From Usitatibacter rugosus (GTDB lineage Bacteria > Pseudomonadota > Gammaproteobacteria > Burkholderiales > Usitatibacteraceae): DNA of 64,000 nucleotides. The notes under the pieces were generated by a model. The model was not told the DNA's origin. It made no database searches and worked only from the letters and a program-made list of their open reading frames with translations. Positions 8,432 through 17,154 of the stretch are shown piece by piece; position 1 is the first letter of the stretch, and each line of letters opens with the position of its first letter. A program made the translations under genes and the position numbers. The stretch is taken from contig NZ_CP053069.1 in the NCBI RefSeq assembly GCF_013003965.1, positions 837,419-901,418 of the forward strand. Direction: 5' to 3'.

Positions 8432-8498
8432 CAATAAAGGGGTCAGACCACTTTATTGTCGGGAGGTGGAGCAATAAAGTGGTCTGACCCCTTTATTG
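8432..8498. repeat. Family A paired palindrome inside the efflux operon
   Basis: Two perfectly complementary 27-bp arms (8432-8458 and 8472-8498) with a 13-base loop. Each arm carries the core GGGGTCAGACC or its complement. It lies between the two RND permease genes and supplies the last 18 codons and the TGA (8443-8445) of the upstream permease, ending two bases before the next start codon. As it sits inside an operon, a strong terminator role is unlikely. Confidence 0.95.
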
Positions 8499-11400
8499 CC
8501 TCTTCATCTTCGATCGGCTTCGTCTTGCTGCCGAAGCGCGTCGCGAGGCGATCGAAGTACAGGTACACGACCGGCGTCGTGAAGAGCGTCAGCACCTGCG
8601 ACACGAGCAGCCCGCCGACCATCGCGACACCCAACGGATGGCGCAGCTCCGAGCCGACGCCGGTGCCGATCATGAGCGGCAGCGCGCCCAGCATCGCGGC
8701 CATCGTGGTCATGAGGATCGGGCGGAAGCGAAGCTGGCACGCCTCGAAGATCGCGTCCCTCGGGCTCTTGCCGTGCTCGCGTTCGGCCTCGAGCGCGAAG
8801 TCGATCATGAGGATCGCGTTCTTCTTCACGATGCCGATCAGCAGGATGATGCCGATGATCGCGATGATGCCGAGGTCATGGCCGAAGACCATCAGCGCCA
8901 GCAGCGCGCCCACGCCGGCCGAGGGCAGCGTGGAGAGGATGGTCACCGGGTGGATGTAGCTCTCGTAGAGCACGCCCAGCACGATGTACATCGTGACGAT
9001 CGCCGCGAGGATCAGCAGCAGCGTGTTGGTGAGCGAGGCGCGGAAAGCGAGTGCGGCGCCCTGGAAGTTGGTGCGGATGCTGGCGGGGATGCCGAGGGCC
9101 TTCTCCTCCTTCTCGATCGCGTCCACCGCGGGGCCGAGCGCCTTGCCGGGCGCCAGGTTGAAGGAGATCGTGGTCGCGGGGAACTGCGACATCCGCGCGA
9201 TCGAGAGGGCGCCCAGGCGCTCCTCGATCGTGGCCAGCGATGACAGCGGCACCTGCACGCCGCCCGTGCCCGTCACGTAGATGTCGTTCAGCGACTGCGG
9301 GCCGCGGCGGAACTCGGGCTTCACCTCGAGCACCACGCGGTACTGGCTCGCCTGCGTGAAGATGGTCGAGATGAGCCGCTGGCCGAAGGCGTTGTAGAGC
9401 GCGGTGTCGATCGCGGCCGGCGTTATGCCCAGGCGCCCGGCCGTGTCGCGGTCGATGGTGACGAAGGCCTGCAGCCCCTGGTCCTGCAGGTCGGAAGCCA
9501 CGTCCGTGATCTCGGGGATGGTGCGCATCCGCTCGACCATGCGGTTGGTCCAGTCCGCGAGCTCCTTCGCGTTCGCGCCCTCGAGCGTGAACTGGTATTG
9601 CGTACGCGAGACGCGGTCCTCGATCGTGAGGTCCTGCACCGGCTGCATGTAGAGGACGATGCCCTCCAGCTTCGCGAGCCGGGGCTTGAGCTGCTCGATC
9701 AGCTGGGCCGACGAGATGTTCCGCTGCGCGTGGGGCTTCAGGTTGATCAGCAGCCGGCCGCTGTTCAGCGTCGTGTTCTGCCCGTCGACGCCGATGAACG
9801 TGGACACGCTCTCCACCGTCGGTTCCTCGAGCAGCACGCGGGCCAGTGCCTGCGAGCGCTCCGCCATCGAGCGGAACGACACCGCCTGCGGCGCTTCCGA
9901 GATGCCCTGGATCACCCCGGTGTCCTGCGTCGGGAAGAAGCCCTTGGGAATGAGGATGTAGAGGATCACCGTGAGCACGAGCGTGGCGATGGCGACCATG
10001 AGCGTGAGGAACTGGCGGTCGAGCACCCACTCCAGGCCGCGGCTGTACTTGCCCACGATCCAGTCGAAGTACTCGCCGGTCTTGCGGTAGAACTTGTTCT
10101 GTTTCTCCGGCGGCGTGTACTTCAGCAGCCGCGCGGACATCATCGGCGTCAACGTGAGCGAGACGAAGGCGGAGATGAGGATCGCCACCGCGAGCGTGAT
10201 CGCGAACTCGCGGAAGAGCCGGCCCACGACGTCGGCCATGAAGAGCAGCGGGATCAGCACGGCAATCAGCGAGAACGTGAGCGAGATGATGGTGAACGCG
10301 ATCTGCCTCGATCCCTTGAGCGCCGCCTCCATGGGCGTATCGCCTTCCTCCACGTAGCGCGCGATGTTCTCGATCACGACGATGGCGTCGTCCACCACGA
10401 AGCCCGTGGCGATCACCATCGCCATCAGCGTGAGGTTGTTGATCGAGAAGCCGGCCATGTACATCACGCCGAAGGTGCCGACGAGCGACAACGGCACCGA
10501 GACGCTCGGGATGATCGTCCCCGAGGCCGTGCGCAGGAACACGAAGATCACCGCGACCACGAGGGCGATGGCGAGCAGCAGCTCGAACTGCGTGTCCTTC
10601 ACCGAGGCGCGGATGGTGACCGTGCGGTCGGTGAGCACCTTGACCTCGACGCTGGGCGGCAGCGACGCGGTGAGCGACGGCAGCAGCTTCTGGATCGATT
10701 GAACCACCTCGATCACGTTCGCGCCCGGCTGGCGCTGGATGTTCACGATGATCGCGGGCGTGTCATTCATCCACGCGCCGAGGCGGACGTTCTCCGCGTC
10801 CTCGATCACGTCCGCCACGTCGGAGAGATATACCGGCGCGTTGTTGCGGTAGGCGATGACCACCTTGCGGTACTCGTCGGCGCTGCGCAGCTGGTCGTTG
10901 GCGTCGATCGTGTAGGCGCGCGTCGGGCCGTCGAAGCTGCCCTTGGCCTGGTTCGTGTTCGCCGCGTTGATGGCGGTGCGCACGTCCTCCATGCCGAGCC
11001 CCTGGGCCGCGAGCGCCTTCGGGTTCACCTGCACGCGCACCGCGGGGCGCTGGCCCCCGGAGAGCGACACGAGGCCCACGCCCGGCACCTGCGAGATGCG
11101 CTGCGCCACGCGGGTATCGACGAGGTTCTGCACCTGCGGCATGCGCAGCGTGGACGACATGACCGCCAGCGTGAGGATCGGCGTGTCGGCCGGGTTCACC
11201 TTGCTGTAGATCGGCGGCGAGGGAAGATCCGCGGGCAGCAGGTTGGAGCCCGCGTTGATGGCGGCTTGCACCTGCTGCTCGGCCACCTCGAGCTTCATCG
11301 TGAGCTCGAACTGCAGCGTGATGACCGCGGCGCCGCCGGAGCTGGTGGACGACATCTGCTTCAGGCCGGGCATCTGGCCGAACTGCCGTTCCAACGGCGC

Positions 11401-11592
11401 GGTGATGGACGAGGCGACGACGTCGGGACTGGCGCCGGGATAGAGCGTGACCACTTGTATCGTCGGGTAGTCGACCTGCGGCAGCGCGGAGAGCGGGAGC
11501 TGGCGATACGCGACCAGCCCCGCGAGGAGGATGGCCACCATCAGGAGCGCGGTGGCGACCGGGCGCTCGATGAAGAGGCGTGACGGGTTCAC
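8443..11592 (-). CDS. mdtB: RND efflux permease, MdtB-like, with repeat-derived C-terminus
   Basis: A 1049-residue RND transporter, first of the permease pair. Seen: [19 protein letters not shown] first helix, periplasmic porter loops, proton-relay helix [14 protein letters not shown] near residue 405, and [15 protein letters not shown] in the second half. Its ATG overlaps the adaptor stop (11589-11592). The C-terminus is odd: after the normal cytoplasmic tail (KTKPIEDEE) the last 18 residues, [18 protein letters not shown], are encoded entirely by a palindromic repeat, which also provides the stop codon. The original end has evidently been lost or displaced. The tail is outside the membrane domain, so the pump is probably still functional. 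It is distinct from, not a duplicate of, the MdtC-like neighbour. Confidence 0.94.
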   Translation of the reverse strand: MNPSRLFIERPVATALLMVAILLAGLVAYRQLPLSALPQVDYPTIQVVTLYPGASPDVVASSITAPLERQFGQMPGLKQMSSTSSGGAAVITLQFELTMKLEVAEQQVQAAINAGSNLLPADLPSPPIYSKVNPADTPILTLAVMSSTLRMPQVQNLVDTRVAQRISQVPGVGLVSLSGGQRPAVRVQVNPKALAAQGLGMEDVRTAINAANTNQAKGSFDGPTRAYTIDANDQLRSADEYRKVVIAYRNNAPVYLSDVADVIEDAENVRLGAWMNDTPAIIVNIQRQPGANVIEVVQSIQKLLPSLTASLPPSVEVKVLTDRTVTIRASVKDTQFELLLAIALVVAVIFVFLRTASGTIIPSVSVPLSLVGTFGVMYMAGFSINNLTLMAMVIATGFVVDDAIVVIENIARYVEEGDTPMEAALKGSRQIAFTIISLTFSLIAVLIPLLFMADVVGRLFREFAITLAVAILISAFVSLTLTPMMSARLLKYTPPEKQNKFYRKTGEYFDWIVGKYSRGLEWVLDRQFLTLMVAIATLVLTVILYILIPKGFFPTQDTGVIQGISEAPQAVSFRSMAERSQALARVLLEEPTVESVSTFIGVDGQNTTLNSGRLLINLKPHAQRNISSAQLIEQLKPRLAKLEGIVLYMQPVQDLTIEDRVSRTQYQFTLEGANAKELADWTNRMVERMRTIPEITDVASDLQDQGLQAFVTIDRDTAGRLGITPAAIDTALYNAFGQRLISTIFTQASQYRVVLEVKPEFRRGPQSLNDIYVTGTGGVQVPLSSLATIEERLGALSIARMSQFPATTISFNLAPGKALGPAVDAIEKEEKALGIPASIRTNFQGAALAFRASLTNTLLLILAAIVTMYIVLGVLYESYIHPVTILSTLPSAGVGALLALMVFGHDLGIIAIIGIILLIGIVKKNAILMIDFALEAEREHGKSPRDAIFEACQLRFRPILMTTMAAMLGALPLMIGTGVGSELRHPLGVAMVGGLLVSQVLTLFTTPVVYLYFDRLATRFGSKTKPIEDEEAIKGSDHFIAPPPDNKVV

Positions 11593-13274
11593 TGGCCCTG
11601 CGCCTCGCGGCGCTTGCGCATCTGCTCCTGCATTCGCGCGCGCTCCTCGGGCGAGGCGCTCTCCATGCGCTTCTTGAACGCCTCGCGCATCTTCTCGCGC
11701 TCCTCGGGCGATGCGTTCTTGAACTTGTCGCGCATGTCATCGGCGGGCTTGGGATCGGTGGCGCTCGCGGGCGGCGGGCTGCCGGACGAGACGGGGCTGC
11801 CCGCGGGGGCGGCGGCTTTCTTCTCGGCATCGCCGACCGCTCCGGGAGTCTTGCCTGCAGTACCGGGCGTGCCGGGGTCTCCCGGTGCTGTGCCAGGCTT
11901 GCGGCCGTCACCGCTGGGTGCGGCCTTGCTCGCGTCGCCGCCGGCCTTCGACGTGTCACCGCCGGCCTTCGAGGCATCGCCACGGCGGCCGCCCTTGCCC
12001 GCGCCTCCGCGGCCGCCGGGGCCCGGGACCAGCGGTTGCACGACCTCGACCTTCGCACCCTCGCGGAGACGGTCGATGCCGTCGGTGACCACGCGGTCGC
12101 CCGGCTCGACGCCGCTTTCGACCATCACGCGCTCGCCTTCAGCGGGGCCCAGCTTCACCGGGCGCATCGTGACGGTGTTGTCCTCCTTCACGACGTAGAC
12201 GACGGTGCCCTGCGGCCCGGTCTGCACGGCCGCGGCGGGAATGACGGTCACGTCGGTGCGGATATCCACGACCATGCGCACGTTCACGAACTGGTTCGGG
12301 AAGAGCACGCCGTTGTCGTTGGGGAATTGCGCCTTCAGCTTCACGGTGCCCGTGGTTACGTCGACCTGGTTGTCCGTGGTGATGAGCACGCCCGTGGCGA
12401 GCTTGTTCTTCTGCTCGCGGTCCCAGGCCTCGACCTCGATCTTGTCGCCGCGGCGCAGCTCCGCGAGCAGGCGCTGCAGCGAATCCTGCGGGATGGTGTA
12501 CACCGTCGTGAGCGGATTCACCTGCGTGATGACGATGATGCCGTTCGTGTCGCCGGGGTGCACGGTGTTGCCGACGTCCACCTGGCGCAGGCCGAGGCGT
12601 CCGCTGATCGGCGCGGTCACCTTCGTGTAGCCGAGCTGGAGCTTCGCGTTGTCGACGACGGCGCGGTCGATCTTCACCGTGCCCTCGAATTGCTTCACGG
12701 TCGCTTCCTGCGCATCGACCTGCTGGCGCGCGATGGAGTCCTGCGCGAGGAGGGTCTTGTAGCGGTCGAGGTCGACGCGTGCGTTCTGGAGCTGCGCCAT
12801 GTCGCGTGCGAGCTGGCCTTCCGCCTGCGAGAGCGCGACCTCGAACGGAGCGGGGTCGATCTGCGCGAGCACGTCGCCCGCCTTGACGCTCTGTCCCTCC
12901 TTGAAATGCAGGGCGAGCAGCGGCCCGTCGACCCGCGTGCGGACGATCGCGGTATTCAGCGCGTTCACCGTGCCGAGCGAGGTCTGGATGATGCGGATGT
13001 CGCCCTTGCGCGCGGTCGCCGCGGCCACCGGTTGCGGACCGGTCGCGAAGTTGGCGCGGCCGCCCTTGCCGGCGCCCTTCTTCGCGTCACCCTTGGACGC
13101 GTCGCCCTTGGCCGCCTGGCCGTCGGCGGTCGTGCCTTCCGGCGTGCGCGTGAAGTACCACCAGGCTCCGAGCCCGACGACGAGCACCACGGCGAAGGCG
13201 ATGGCCAGCAGGCCCCGGCGGGACTTGCGGGGCGAAAGAAGGGGGTCGGGTGGCGCCGACAGGGGGTCGTGCAT
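11589..13274 (-). CDS. mdtA: RND periplasmic adaptor, MdtA-like, with long low-complexity tails
   Basis: A 561-residue membrane-fusion protein linking permease to channel. Seen: N-terminal anchor helix [22 protein letters not shown], barrel-sandwich/lipoyl halves ([24 protein letters not shown] and [19 protein letters not shown]), a helical hairpin and a beta-barrel domain. ATG at 13274 is preferred over an upstream GTG (13301) because AAGGA lies 8 bases before it. It is about 140 residues longer than E. coli MdtA: a Lys/Gly/Asp-rich insert follows the anchor ([17 protein letters not shown]) and the last 140 residues are Gly/Ala/Lys/Pro repeats ([20 protein letters not shown]) ending in two copies of SPEERxxMxxxxxKR. 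First gene of the pump operon. Confidence 0.93.
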   Translation of the reverse strand: MHDPLSAPPDPLLSPRKSRRGLLAIAFAVVLVVGLGAWWYFTRTPEGTTADGQAAKGDASKGDAKKGAGKGGRANFATGPQPVAAATARKGDIRIIQTSLGTVNALNTAIVRTRVDGPLLALHFKEGQSVKAGDVLAQIDPAPFEVALSQAEGQLARDMAQLQNARVDLDRYKTLLAQDSIARQQVDAQEATVKQFEGTVKIDRAVVDNAKLQLGYTKVTAPISGRLGLRQVDVGNTVHPGDTNGIIVITQVNPLTTVYTIPQDSLQRLLAELRRGDKIEVEAWDREQKNKLATGVLITTDNQVDVTTGTVKLKAQFPNDNGVLFPNQFVNVRMVVDIRTDVTVIPAAAVQTGPQGTVVYVVKEDNTVTMRPVKLGPAEGERVMVESGVEPGDRVVTDGIDRLREGAKVEVVQPLVPGPGGRGGAGKGGRRGDASKAGGDTSKAGGDASKAAPSGDGRKPGTAPGDPGTPGTAGKTPGAVGDAEKKAAAPAGSPVSSGSPPPASATDPKPADDMRDKFKNASPEEREKMREAFKKRMESASPEERARMQEQMRKRREAQGQ

Positions 13275-13392
13275 CGGGTTTTCCTTGTTCTCGTGGGGCA
13301 CGGGCGGCCTGTGCCGGCCCTATTGTGCCGTTTCGACCGCGGCCGGGTGCGGGGGTTTCGCACCCCGGTTGCATCGAAATGTAAGACGCTTC

Positions 13393-14376
13393 CTATTGCG
13401 GAACGAGCGGGCGTTCCTGCATGGCGGCGACCTGTTCGCGCAGCTCGAGCACGCGGTCCTGCCAATAGCGCGGCGTGTTGAAGAACGGGAAGTTCATCGG
13501 GAAGGCGGGATCGTCCCAGCGGCGCGCGAGCCAGGCGGAGTAATGGAGCAGGCGGAGCGTTCGCAGCGCCTCGAAGAGATGCAACTCGCGGTCGTCGAAT
13601 TCGGAGAAGTCCTCGTAGCCGCGGAGGATGTGGCCCAGTTGCTCCGACATCGCGTCGCGGTCGCCGGAGACCAGCATCCACAGGTCCTGCACGGCCGGGC
13701 CGGTGCGCGCATCGTCGAGGTCGACGAAGTGCGGGCCCTGGTCGGTCCACAGCACGTTGCCCGCGTGGCAGTCGCCGTGCAGGCGCAGCGTGCCGAAGCT
13801 TCCCGCGCGTTCGAAGCAACGCTCGATGTTCTCGAGCGCCAGGTCCGCGACGCTCGTCCACGGCGCGATGAGATCCGGCGGGATGAGACCACTCCCGAGG
13901 AGGAATGCGCGCGGCTCCCTTCCGAACGACTCGATGTCGATCGCCGGGCGATGCTCGAAAGGCCGCACGCGTCCGATCGCGTGGATGCGCCCGATGAAGC
14001 GGCCGATCCACTCGAGCACGCCCTGGCGGTCCAGCTCCGGAGCGCGGCCGCCGCGCCGCGGAAAGACCGCGAAGCGGAACTGCTCGAACGTGTTGAGCGT
14101 GCGGCCCTCGAGCACGAGCGGCGGCACCAGGGGTACTTCCGCCTCGGCGAGCTCGTTGGCGAAGGTGTGCTCCTCGTGGATCTGCGCGTCGCTCCAGCGC
14201 TCGGGGCGGTAGAACTTCGCGACGACCGGCGTCGAATCCTCGATGCCCACCTGGTAGACGCGGTTCTCGTAGCTGTTCAGCGCGAGCTGCCGGCCGTCGG
14301 TCTTAAGCCCTACGCTTTCGAGGGCATTCAGGACCACATCGGGCGTGAGACGCGAGTACGGGTGGGAATCGGCCAT
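13393..14376 (-). CDS. srkA: Stress response kinase A (YihE/SrkA family)
   Basis: A 327-residue protein of the choline kinase-like fold. Seen: N-terminal lobe with NSYENRVYQVG and VVAKFYRPERW (Lys for nucleotide binding, about residues 35-60), catalytic loop LHGDCHAGNVLW (Asp and Asn, about 198-209) and metal-binding HFVDLDDARTGPA. In E. coli SrkA is a cytoplasmic Ser/Thr protein kinase that counters MazEF-mediated death and helps survival under envelope stress. Length and motifs match the family closely. It stands alone: 118 bp beyond the pump operon and divergent from the small membrane gene at 14432, so it probably has its own promoter in 14377-14431. Confidence 0.93.
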   Translation of the reverse strand: MADSHPYSRLTPDVVLNALESVGLKTDGRQLALNSYENRVYQVGIEDSTPVVAKFYRPERWSDAQIHEEHTFANELAEAEVPLVPPLVLEGRTLNTFEQFRFAVFPRRGGRAPELDRQGVLEWIGRFIGRIHAIGRVRPFEHRPAIDIESFGREPRAFLLGSGLIPPDLIAPWTSVADLALENIERCFERAGSFGTLRLHGDCHAGNVLWTDQGPHFVDLDDARTGPAVQDLWMLVSGDRDAMSEQLGHILRGYEDFSEFDDRELHLFEALRTLRLLHYSAWLARRWDDPAFPMNFPFFNTPRYWQDRVLELREQVAAMQERPLVPQ

Positions 14377-14431
14377 GAGCGCGATTCTACGGTGCTAGAA
14401 TTCGCGCGTTCCCACCACCGGAGCAAAACAC

Positions 14432-14530
14432 ATGAAAAATCCTCTGGATTCGCTTTGGGGCACCGTCATCACAGGCCTCGTGCTGACCGTGGTTCTGTAT
14501 TTCCTCGTACGCAAGATGATGGGAGCCTGA
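14432..14530 (+). CDS. Tiny single-span membrane protein, 32 residues
   Basis: A 32-residue open frame starting at ATG 14432 with a GGAG ribosome-binding site 8-9 bases upstream. The product is MKNPLDSLWG, then a hydrophobic helix TVITGLVLTVVLYFLV and a basic tail RKMMGA, so one inner-membrane segment with the C-terminus probably cytoplasmic. Its stop is one base before the ATG of the following urate-hydroxylase-type membrane protein, so the two are almost certainly cotranscribed and may work together, as many tiny membrane subunits do with larger partners. I do not recognise a named family. Function unknown. Confidence 0.65.
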   Translation: MKNPLDSLWGTVITGLVLTVVLYFLVRKMMGA

Positions 14531-14531
14531 C

Positions 14532-15041
14532 ATGGGCGAATTCATCCAGTACAGCCTCGGACGTTGGGTGCATGTCATGGCCGGCGTGATGTGGATCGGC
14601 CTGCTCTACTACTTCAACTTCGTGCAGGTCGACGCGCTGAAGAAGGCCGCGGCGGACACGCCGCCCACGGGCGCCGGCATCACCAAGCACGTCGCTCCGC
14701 GCGCGCTGTTCTTCTTCCGCTATGCCGCGCTGGTGACGGTGCTGATGGGCGCGATGATCCTCGGCGACAAGATCGACGAAGCGCTCTTCTTCAAGGAGCG
14801 CGCGTACATGCCGATCGGCGTGGGCGCGTGGCTGGGCCTGATCATGTTCTTCAACGTGTGGGTGCTGATCTGGCCGAACCAGAAGAAGATCCTGGGTCTC
14901 GTGCCGGCCACCGACGACGAGAAGAACAAGGCTCGCCGCACGGCATTCCTGGCCTCGCGCATGAACACGGCGCTGTCCCTGCCGATGCTGTTCTTCATGG
15001 TGGCTTCGGGCGGCATCTTCCGCCGCGCGTTCTTCGGCTAG
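14532..15041 (+). CDS. Stand-alone urate hydroxylase (PuuD) N-terminal-type membrane domain
   Basis: A 169-residue membrane protein matching the membrane domain of urate hydroxylase PuuD (urate oxidase N-terminal family). Seen: GRWVHVMAGVMWIGLLYYFNFVQ (residues 10-32) with a conserved His, then three further hydrophobic segments including YMPIGVGAWLGLIMFFNVWVLIWPNQKKILG and a C-terminal helix. Full-length PuuD has a C-terminal cytochrome c domain, which is missing here, and no purine-catabolism genes are nearby, so a urate function should not be assumed. Short forms like this occur alone in many Proteobacteria. It follows the 32-residue membrane gene by one base. Its TAG overlaps the stop of the convergent DUF192 gene through a shared CTAG. 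Confidence 0.85.
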   Translation: MGEFIQYSLGRWVHVMAGVMWIGLLYYFNFVQVDALKKAAADTPPTGAGITKHVAPRALFFFRYAALVTVLMGAMILGDKIDEALFFKERAYMPIGVGAWLGLIMFFNVWVLIWPNQKKILGLVPATDDEKNKARRTAFLASRMNTALSLPMLFFMVASGGIFRRAFFG

Positions 15042-15502
15042 GACTTCGGAAGGCCGGTGACCTTGTCGCCGGCCTTCAGCTTCCTCTCGGCGAACCATCC
15101 CTGGTTGGTCTCGATGGCGTAGCGCGCCGGCCCCGCGGCCGTGTGCGTGTCTTCCGTCTTGGGCGTCATGTCGAGGATGTTGAGGATGGTGCCGCCCTCG
15201 TCGATGAACGCGACCGAGAGCGGGATGTACGTGTTCATCATCCACATCGAGTGGTAGCCCGGGTCGGCGAACACGAACAGCATGCCGTCGTTCTTGCCCA
15301 TGGCCTGGCGGAACATGAGGCCGCGGGAGCGGGCGGCGTCGTTGTCCGCCACCTCGACCTTGAGGGGATGGGCGCCGATCTTCACGGAGATCGTCTTCAG
15401 CGGCGCGGTGAGCTTTTCCGCCTTGTCCTGCGCGAAGGTGGGCAGGGCGAGCGCGGCGAGAACCAGCGCGGCTGCAAGGCGGTCGAAAGGCAGTACACGC
15501 AT
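15038..15502 (-). CDS. Exported DUF192 protein
   Basis: A 154-residue periplasmic protein. Seen: signal peptide MRVLPFDRLAAALVLAALALPTFAQ with cleavage after TFA or AQ, then a DUF192 domain (about residues 45-150) with the family motifs ARSRGLMFRQAM, DGMLFVF, and MWMMNTYIPLSVAFID. The biochemical role of DUF192 proteins is not established. The frame is open upstream, but the signal peptide fixes the start at 15502. It converges on the PuuD-domain gene with a 4-bp overlap at the stops and diverges from the small lipoprotein gene at 15551. Confidence 0.9.
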   Translation of the reverse strand: MRVLPFDRLAAALVLAALALPTFAQDKAEKLTAPLKTISVKIGAHPLKVEVADNDAARSRGLMFRQAMGKNDGMLFVFADPGYHSMWMMNTYIPLSVAFIDEGGTILNILDMTPKTEDTHTAAGPARYAIETNQGWFAERKLKAGDKVTGLPKS

Positions 15503-15550
15503 GAGAAGCTCCAGGAACGAACCCGAGAATGTTAACGCACGAGTGAGACG

Positions 15551-15844
15551 ATGCGCCGACACGCAACCCCGCTGATTGCCCTTTTCCTCGCCGCTTGCGC
15601 CTCCGTGCCGCCGGCACCGCCGCCGCCGGAGACACCCGCGGAGGCCGTGCAGCGCCGCACCGAGGCTCCGCGCCCGCAGTACAACCTCGCCGGTTATCCG
15701 CCGGCCGTGCGCGAGGGCTACATCGACGGCTGCGAGACGGCCCGTGCGTCGAGCTACGGGCGCAAGGACGCCGCGCGCATTGCCGCCGACCCGCAATACA
15801 AGATGGGCTGGAACGACGGCTTCTCGATCTGCGGCAAGAAATGA
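15551..15844 (+). CDS. Small lipoprotein, 97 residues
   Basis: A 97-residue predicted lipoprotein. Seen: MRRHATPLIALFLAAC with lipobox LAAC (Cys16), a Pro-rich spacer (VPPAPPPPETP), and a C-terminal region with GYxDGCETA and YKMGWNDGFSICG, including two Cys residues that could form a disulfide. Similar small lipoproteins with a G-[YW]-x-D-G-x-x repeat are common in Proteobacteria and have no defined function. Divergent from the DUF192 gene with a 48-bp gap. Its TGA lies in the left arm of a perfect palindrome (15840-15906). Confidence 0.75.
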   Translation: MRRHATPLIALFLAACASVPPAPPPPETPAEAVQRRTEAPRPQYNLAGYPPAVREGYIDGCETARASSYGRKDAARIAADPQYKMGWNDGFSICGKK

Positions 15845-15906
15845 ATGGGGTCAGACTCCATTTAGACCGGTGCTAAGGGGCTAAATGGAGTCTGACCCCA
15901 TTCATT
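15840..15906. repeat. Family A paired palindrome holding two convergent stop codons
   Basis: Two perfectly complementary 26-bp arms (15840-15865 and 15881-15906) with a 15-base loop; core GGGGTCAGACTCC in each arm. The TGA of the lipoprotein (15842-15844) is in the left arm and the TGA of the SRPBCC gene (15902-15904) is in the right arm, each followed immediately by ATGGGGTCAGAC on its own coding strand. In this convergent position it could fold in either transcript and end or protect both mRNAs. Confidence 0.95.
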
Positions 15907-16339
15907 CGGCGGCCTGGGCGAAGCGCGCGAGCGTGCCGCCGACCTTCGAGCCGGAGATGATCTTGAAGAGCGGGGCCAGCAGGATGAACAGGCCCTTCAT
16001 CTCCATATCGGCTTCGTAGTCGAGGCGCGTGCCGTTGGCCTCCGGGACGAAGCGATAGGTCACATCCATCGTCATCTTGCCCAGCGAGCCGCCGGAGAGC
16101 CGGATCGCGAGCACGCGCCCGGGCTCCCAGGCCGTGATGGTTTCTCGGTAATCCACCACGCGCTTTCCCTCCTGGATCTTCAGCGTCGACGTGGCGCCGA
16201 CACCGTCCTGCTTCGCGGGATCGTCGGGAATGTGATCCACGACCTCTGGCAGCCAGCGCTTCTGGTGCTCGCGCAGGGTGAGAACCTTCCAGCAGGTGTC
16301 CGGCGTGGCGGCGACGCTGATGCTCTTCTGCACGCGCAT
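15902..16339 (-). CDS. SRPBCC (START/polyketide cyclase-like) protein
   Basis: A 145-residue protein of the SRPBCC ligand-binding fold. Seen: SISVAATPDTCWKVLT opening, HQKRWLPEVVDHIP, ITAWEPGRVLAIRLSGG and a C-terminal helix GLFILLAPLFKIISGSKVGGTLARF. The fold binds hydrophobic ligands in a deep cavity; this member is not assigned a ligand. No signal peptide. ATG at 16339 follows the upstream SRPBCC gene by 2 bp, making it the third gene of an ArsR-SRPBCC-SRPBCC operon. The longer open frame upstream is only an overlap with that gene. The final residues AQAAE and TGA run into the palindrome at 15840-15906. Confidence 0.87.
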   Translation of the reverse strand: MRVQKSISVAATPDTCWKVLTLREHQKRWLPEVVDHIPDDPAKQDGVGATSTLKIQEGKRVVDYRETITAWEPGRVLAIRLSGGSLGKMTMDVTYRFVPEANGTRLDYEADMEMKGLFILLAPLFKIISGSKVGGTLARFAQAAE

Positions 16340-16341
16340 GG

Positions 16342-17154
16342 TCAGGAGGCCTTCACCGCCTCGTGCACGCGCGTGAAGGCGTGCCGGGCGGGCGTGTCGA
16401 GGGCCTTGGCTTTCGCGTCGTCGTAGACCGAGAACCAGTAGCCGACGTGGAACTTGTCGGACTTGCCCTCGAGCTCGATGAAGAGGAGGGCGTCGGCGAG
16501 ATCGGGGATGCGAAGTCCCAGCCCGTGGCCTTCGACCACCACTTCCGCGACGGCGCGTACCGGCACGCCCTCCGTGAGCGTGAGTTGCACCGCATCGCCC
16601 GCTTTCACGCTTCCCTTGCCGCCCGCGACGAGGCCCGCGCCGGAGAGCAGGTGCTTCCAGAACGCCTGGCGCGGCATCGTCGCTTCGAGGCGCTCGGAGA
16701 TCATGCGGCGCGTGCGGCCCACGTGCTTTTCCAGGTAGACGCGCAGGTTGTAGAGGAAGTAGGTCCAGCCCGTCTCGAGGCCGTCGAAGAGGTCGTCCCA
16801 CCCTTCGCTCGCGCCGAACGCGGATTGCACGAGGCGAACGCGCGTCTTGCCGTTCTCGGTCGTGAGGAAGTAGTCGACGGCGAGCGCGGTGCCCGGGCCC
16901 ATCCAGCCGCTGTCGTCGAACCAGCGAACGTGCTTCGGTGCCTCCCACGCGTCGACCGTGCCGCTCATCATCATCTCCTCGCTCCAGCCGTTCTTCACGG
17001 TGGCGCCTGCGCCGGGCGCCGAGACTTCCGAGATCGGGGCGAACCAGTTGGCGAGCCCGGGAGCTTCGGTCAGCGCTTTCCAGGCGGCTTCGATCGGCGC
17101 ATCGATGTCGACCTGCAGGTCGAGCGTGAGCTCGGGCTTCTTTGTCGTGCTCAT
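16342..17154 (-). CDS. SRPBCC/AHSA1-like protein, two-part
   Basis: A 270-residue protein; the first 150 residues are an AHSA1-type SRPBCC domain (DIDAPIEAAWKALTEAPGLANWFAPI; WDDLFDGLETGWTYFLYNLRVYL), the rest a second, more diverged domain (about 150-265) with RIPDLADALLFIELEG. Such proteins are usually small-molecule binding or of unknown role. ATG at 17154 overlaps the stop of the ArsR regulator (ATGA, 17151-17154), which fixes the start and couples the two. ArsR plus AHSA1 pairs are frequent in bacteria and the regulator normally controls the pair. No signal peptide. Confidence 0.87.
   Translation of the reverse strand: MSTTKKPELTLDLQVDIDAPIEAAWKALTEAPGLANWFAPISEVSAPGAGATVKNGWSEEMMMSGTVDAWEAPKHVRWFDDSGWMGPGTALAVDYFLTTENGKTRVRLVQSAFGASEGWDDLFDGLETGWTYFLYNLRVYLEKHVGRTRRMISERLEATMPRQAFWKHLLSGAGLVAGGKGSVKAGDAVQLTLTEGVPVRAVAEVVVEGHGLGLRIPDLADALLFIELEGKSDKFHVGYWFSVYDDAKAKALDTPARHAFTRVHEAVKAS

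Noticed and set aside
8430..8474. N-terminal extension of the MdtC-like permease
   Set aside because: The extra codons come from the family A palindrome, and the family N-terminus starts at 8429.
5313..8477. A 1054-codon open frame antisense to the MdtC-like permease
   Set aside because: It mirrors a well-conserved RND gene and its product is Arg/His/Glu/Asp-rich without domains; an expected shadow of high-GC coding sequence.
9598..11583. A 661-codon antisense frame in the MdtB-like gene
   Set aside because: Same reason: His/Arg/Asp-rich shadow of a conserved permease.
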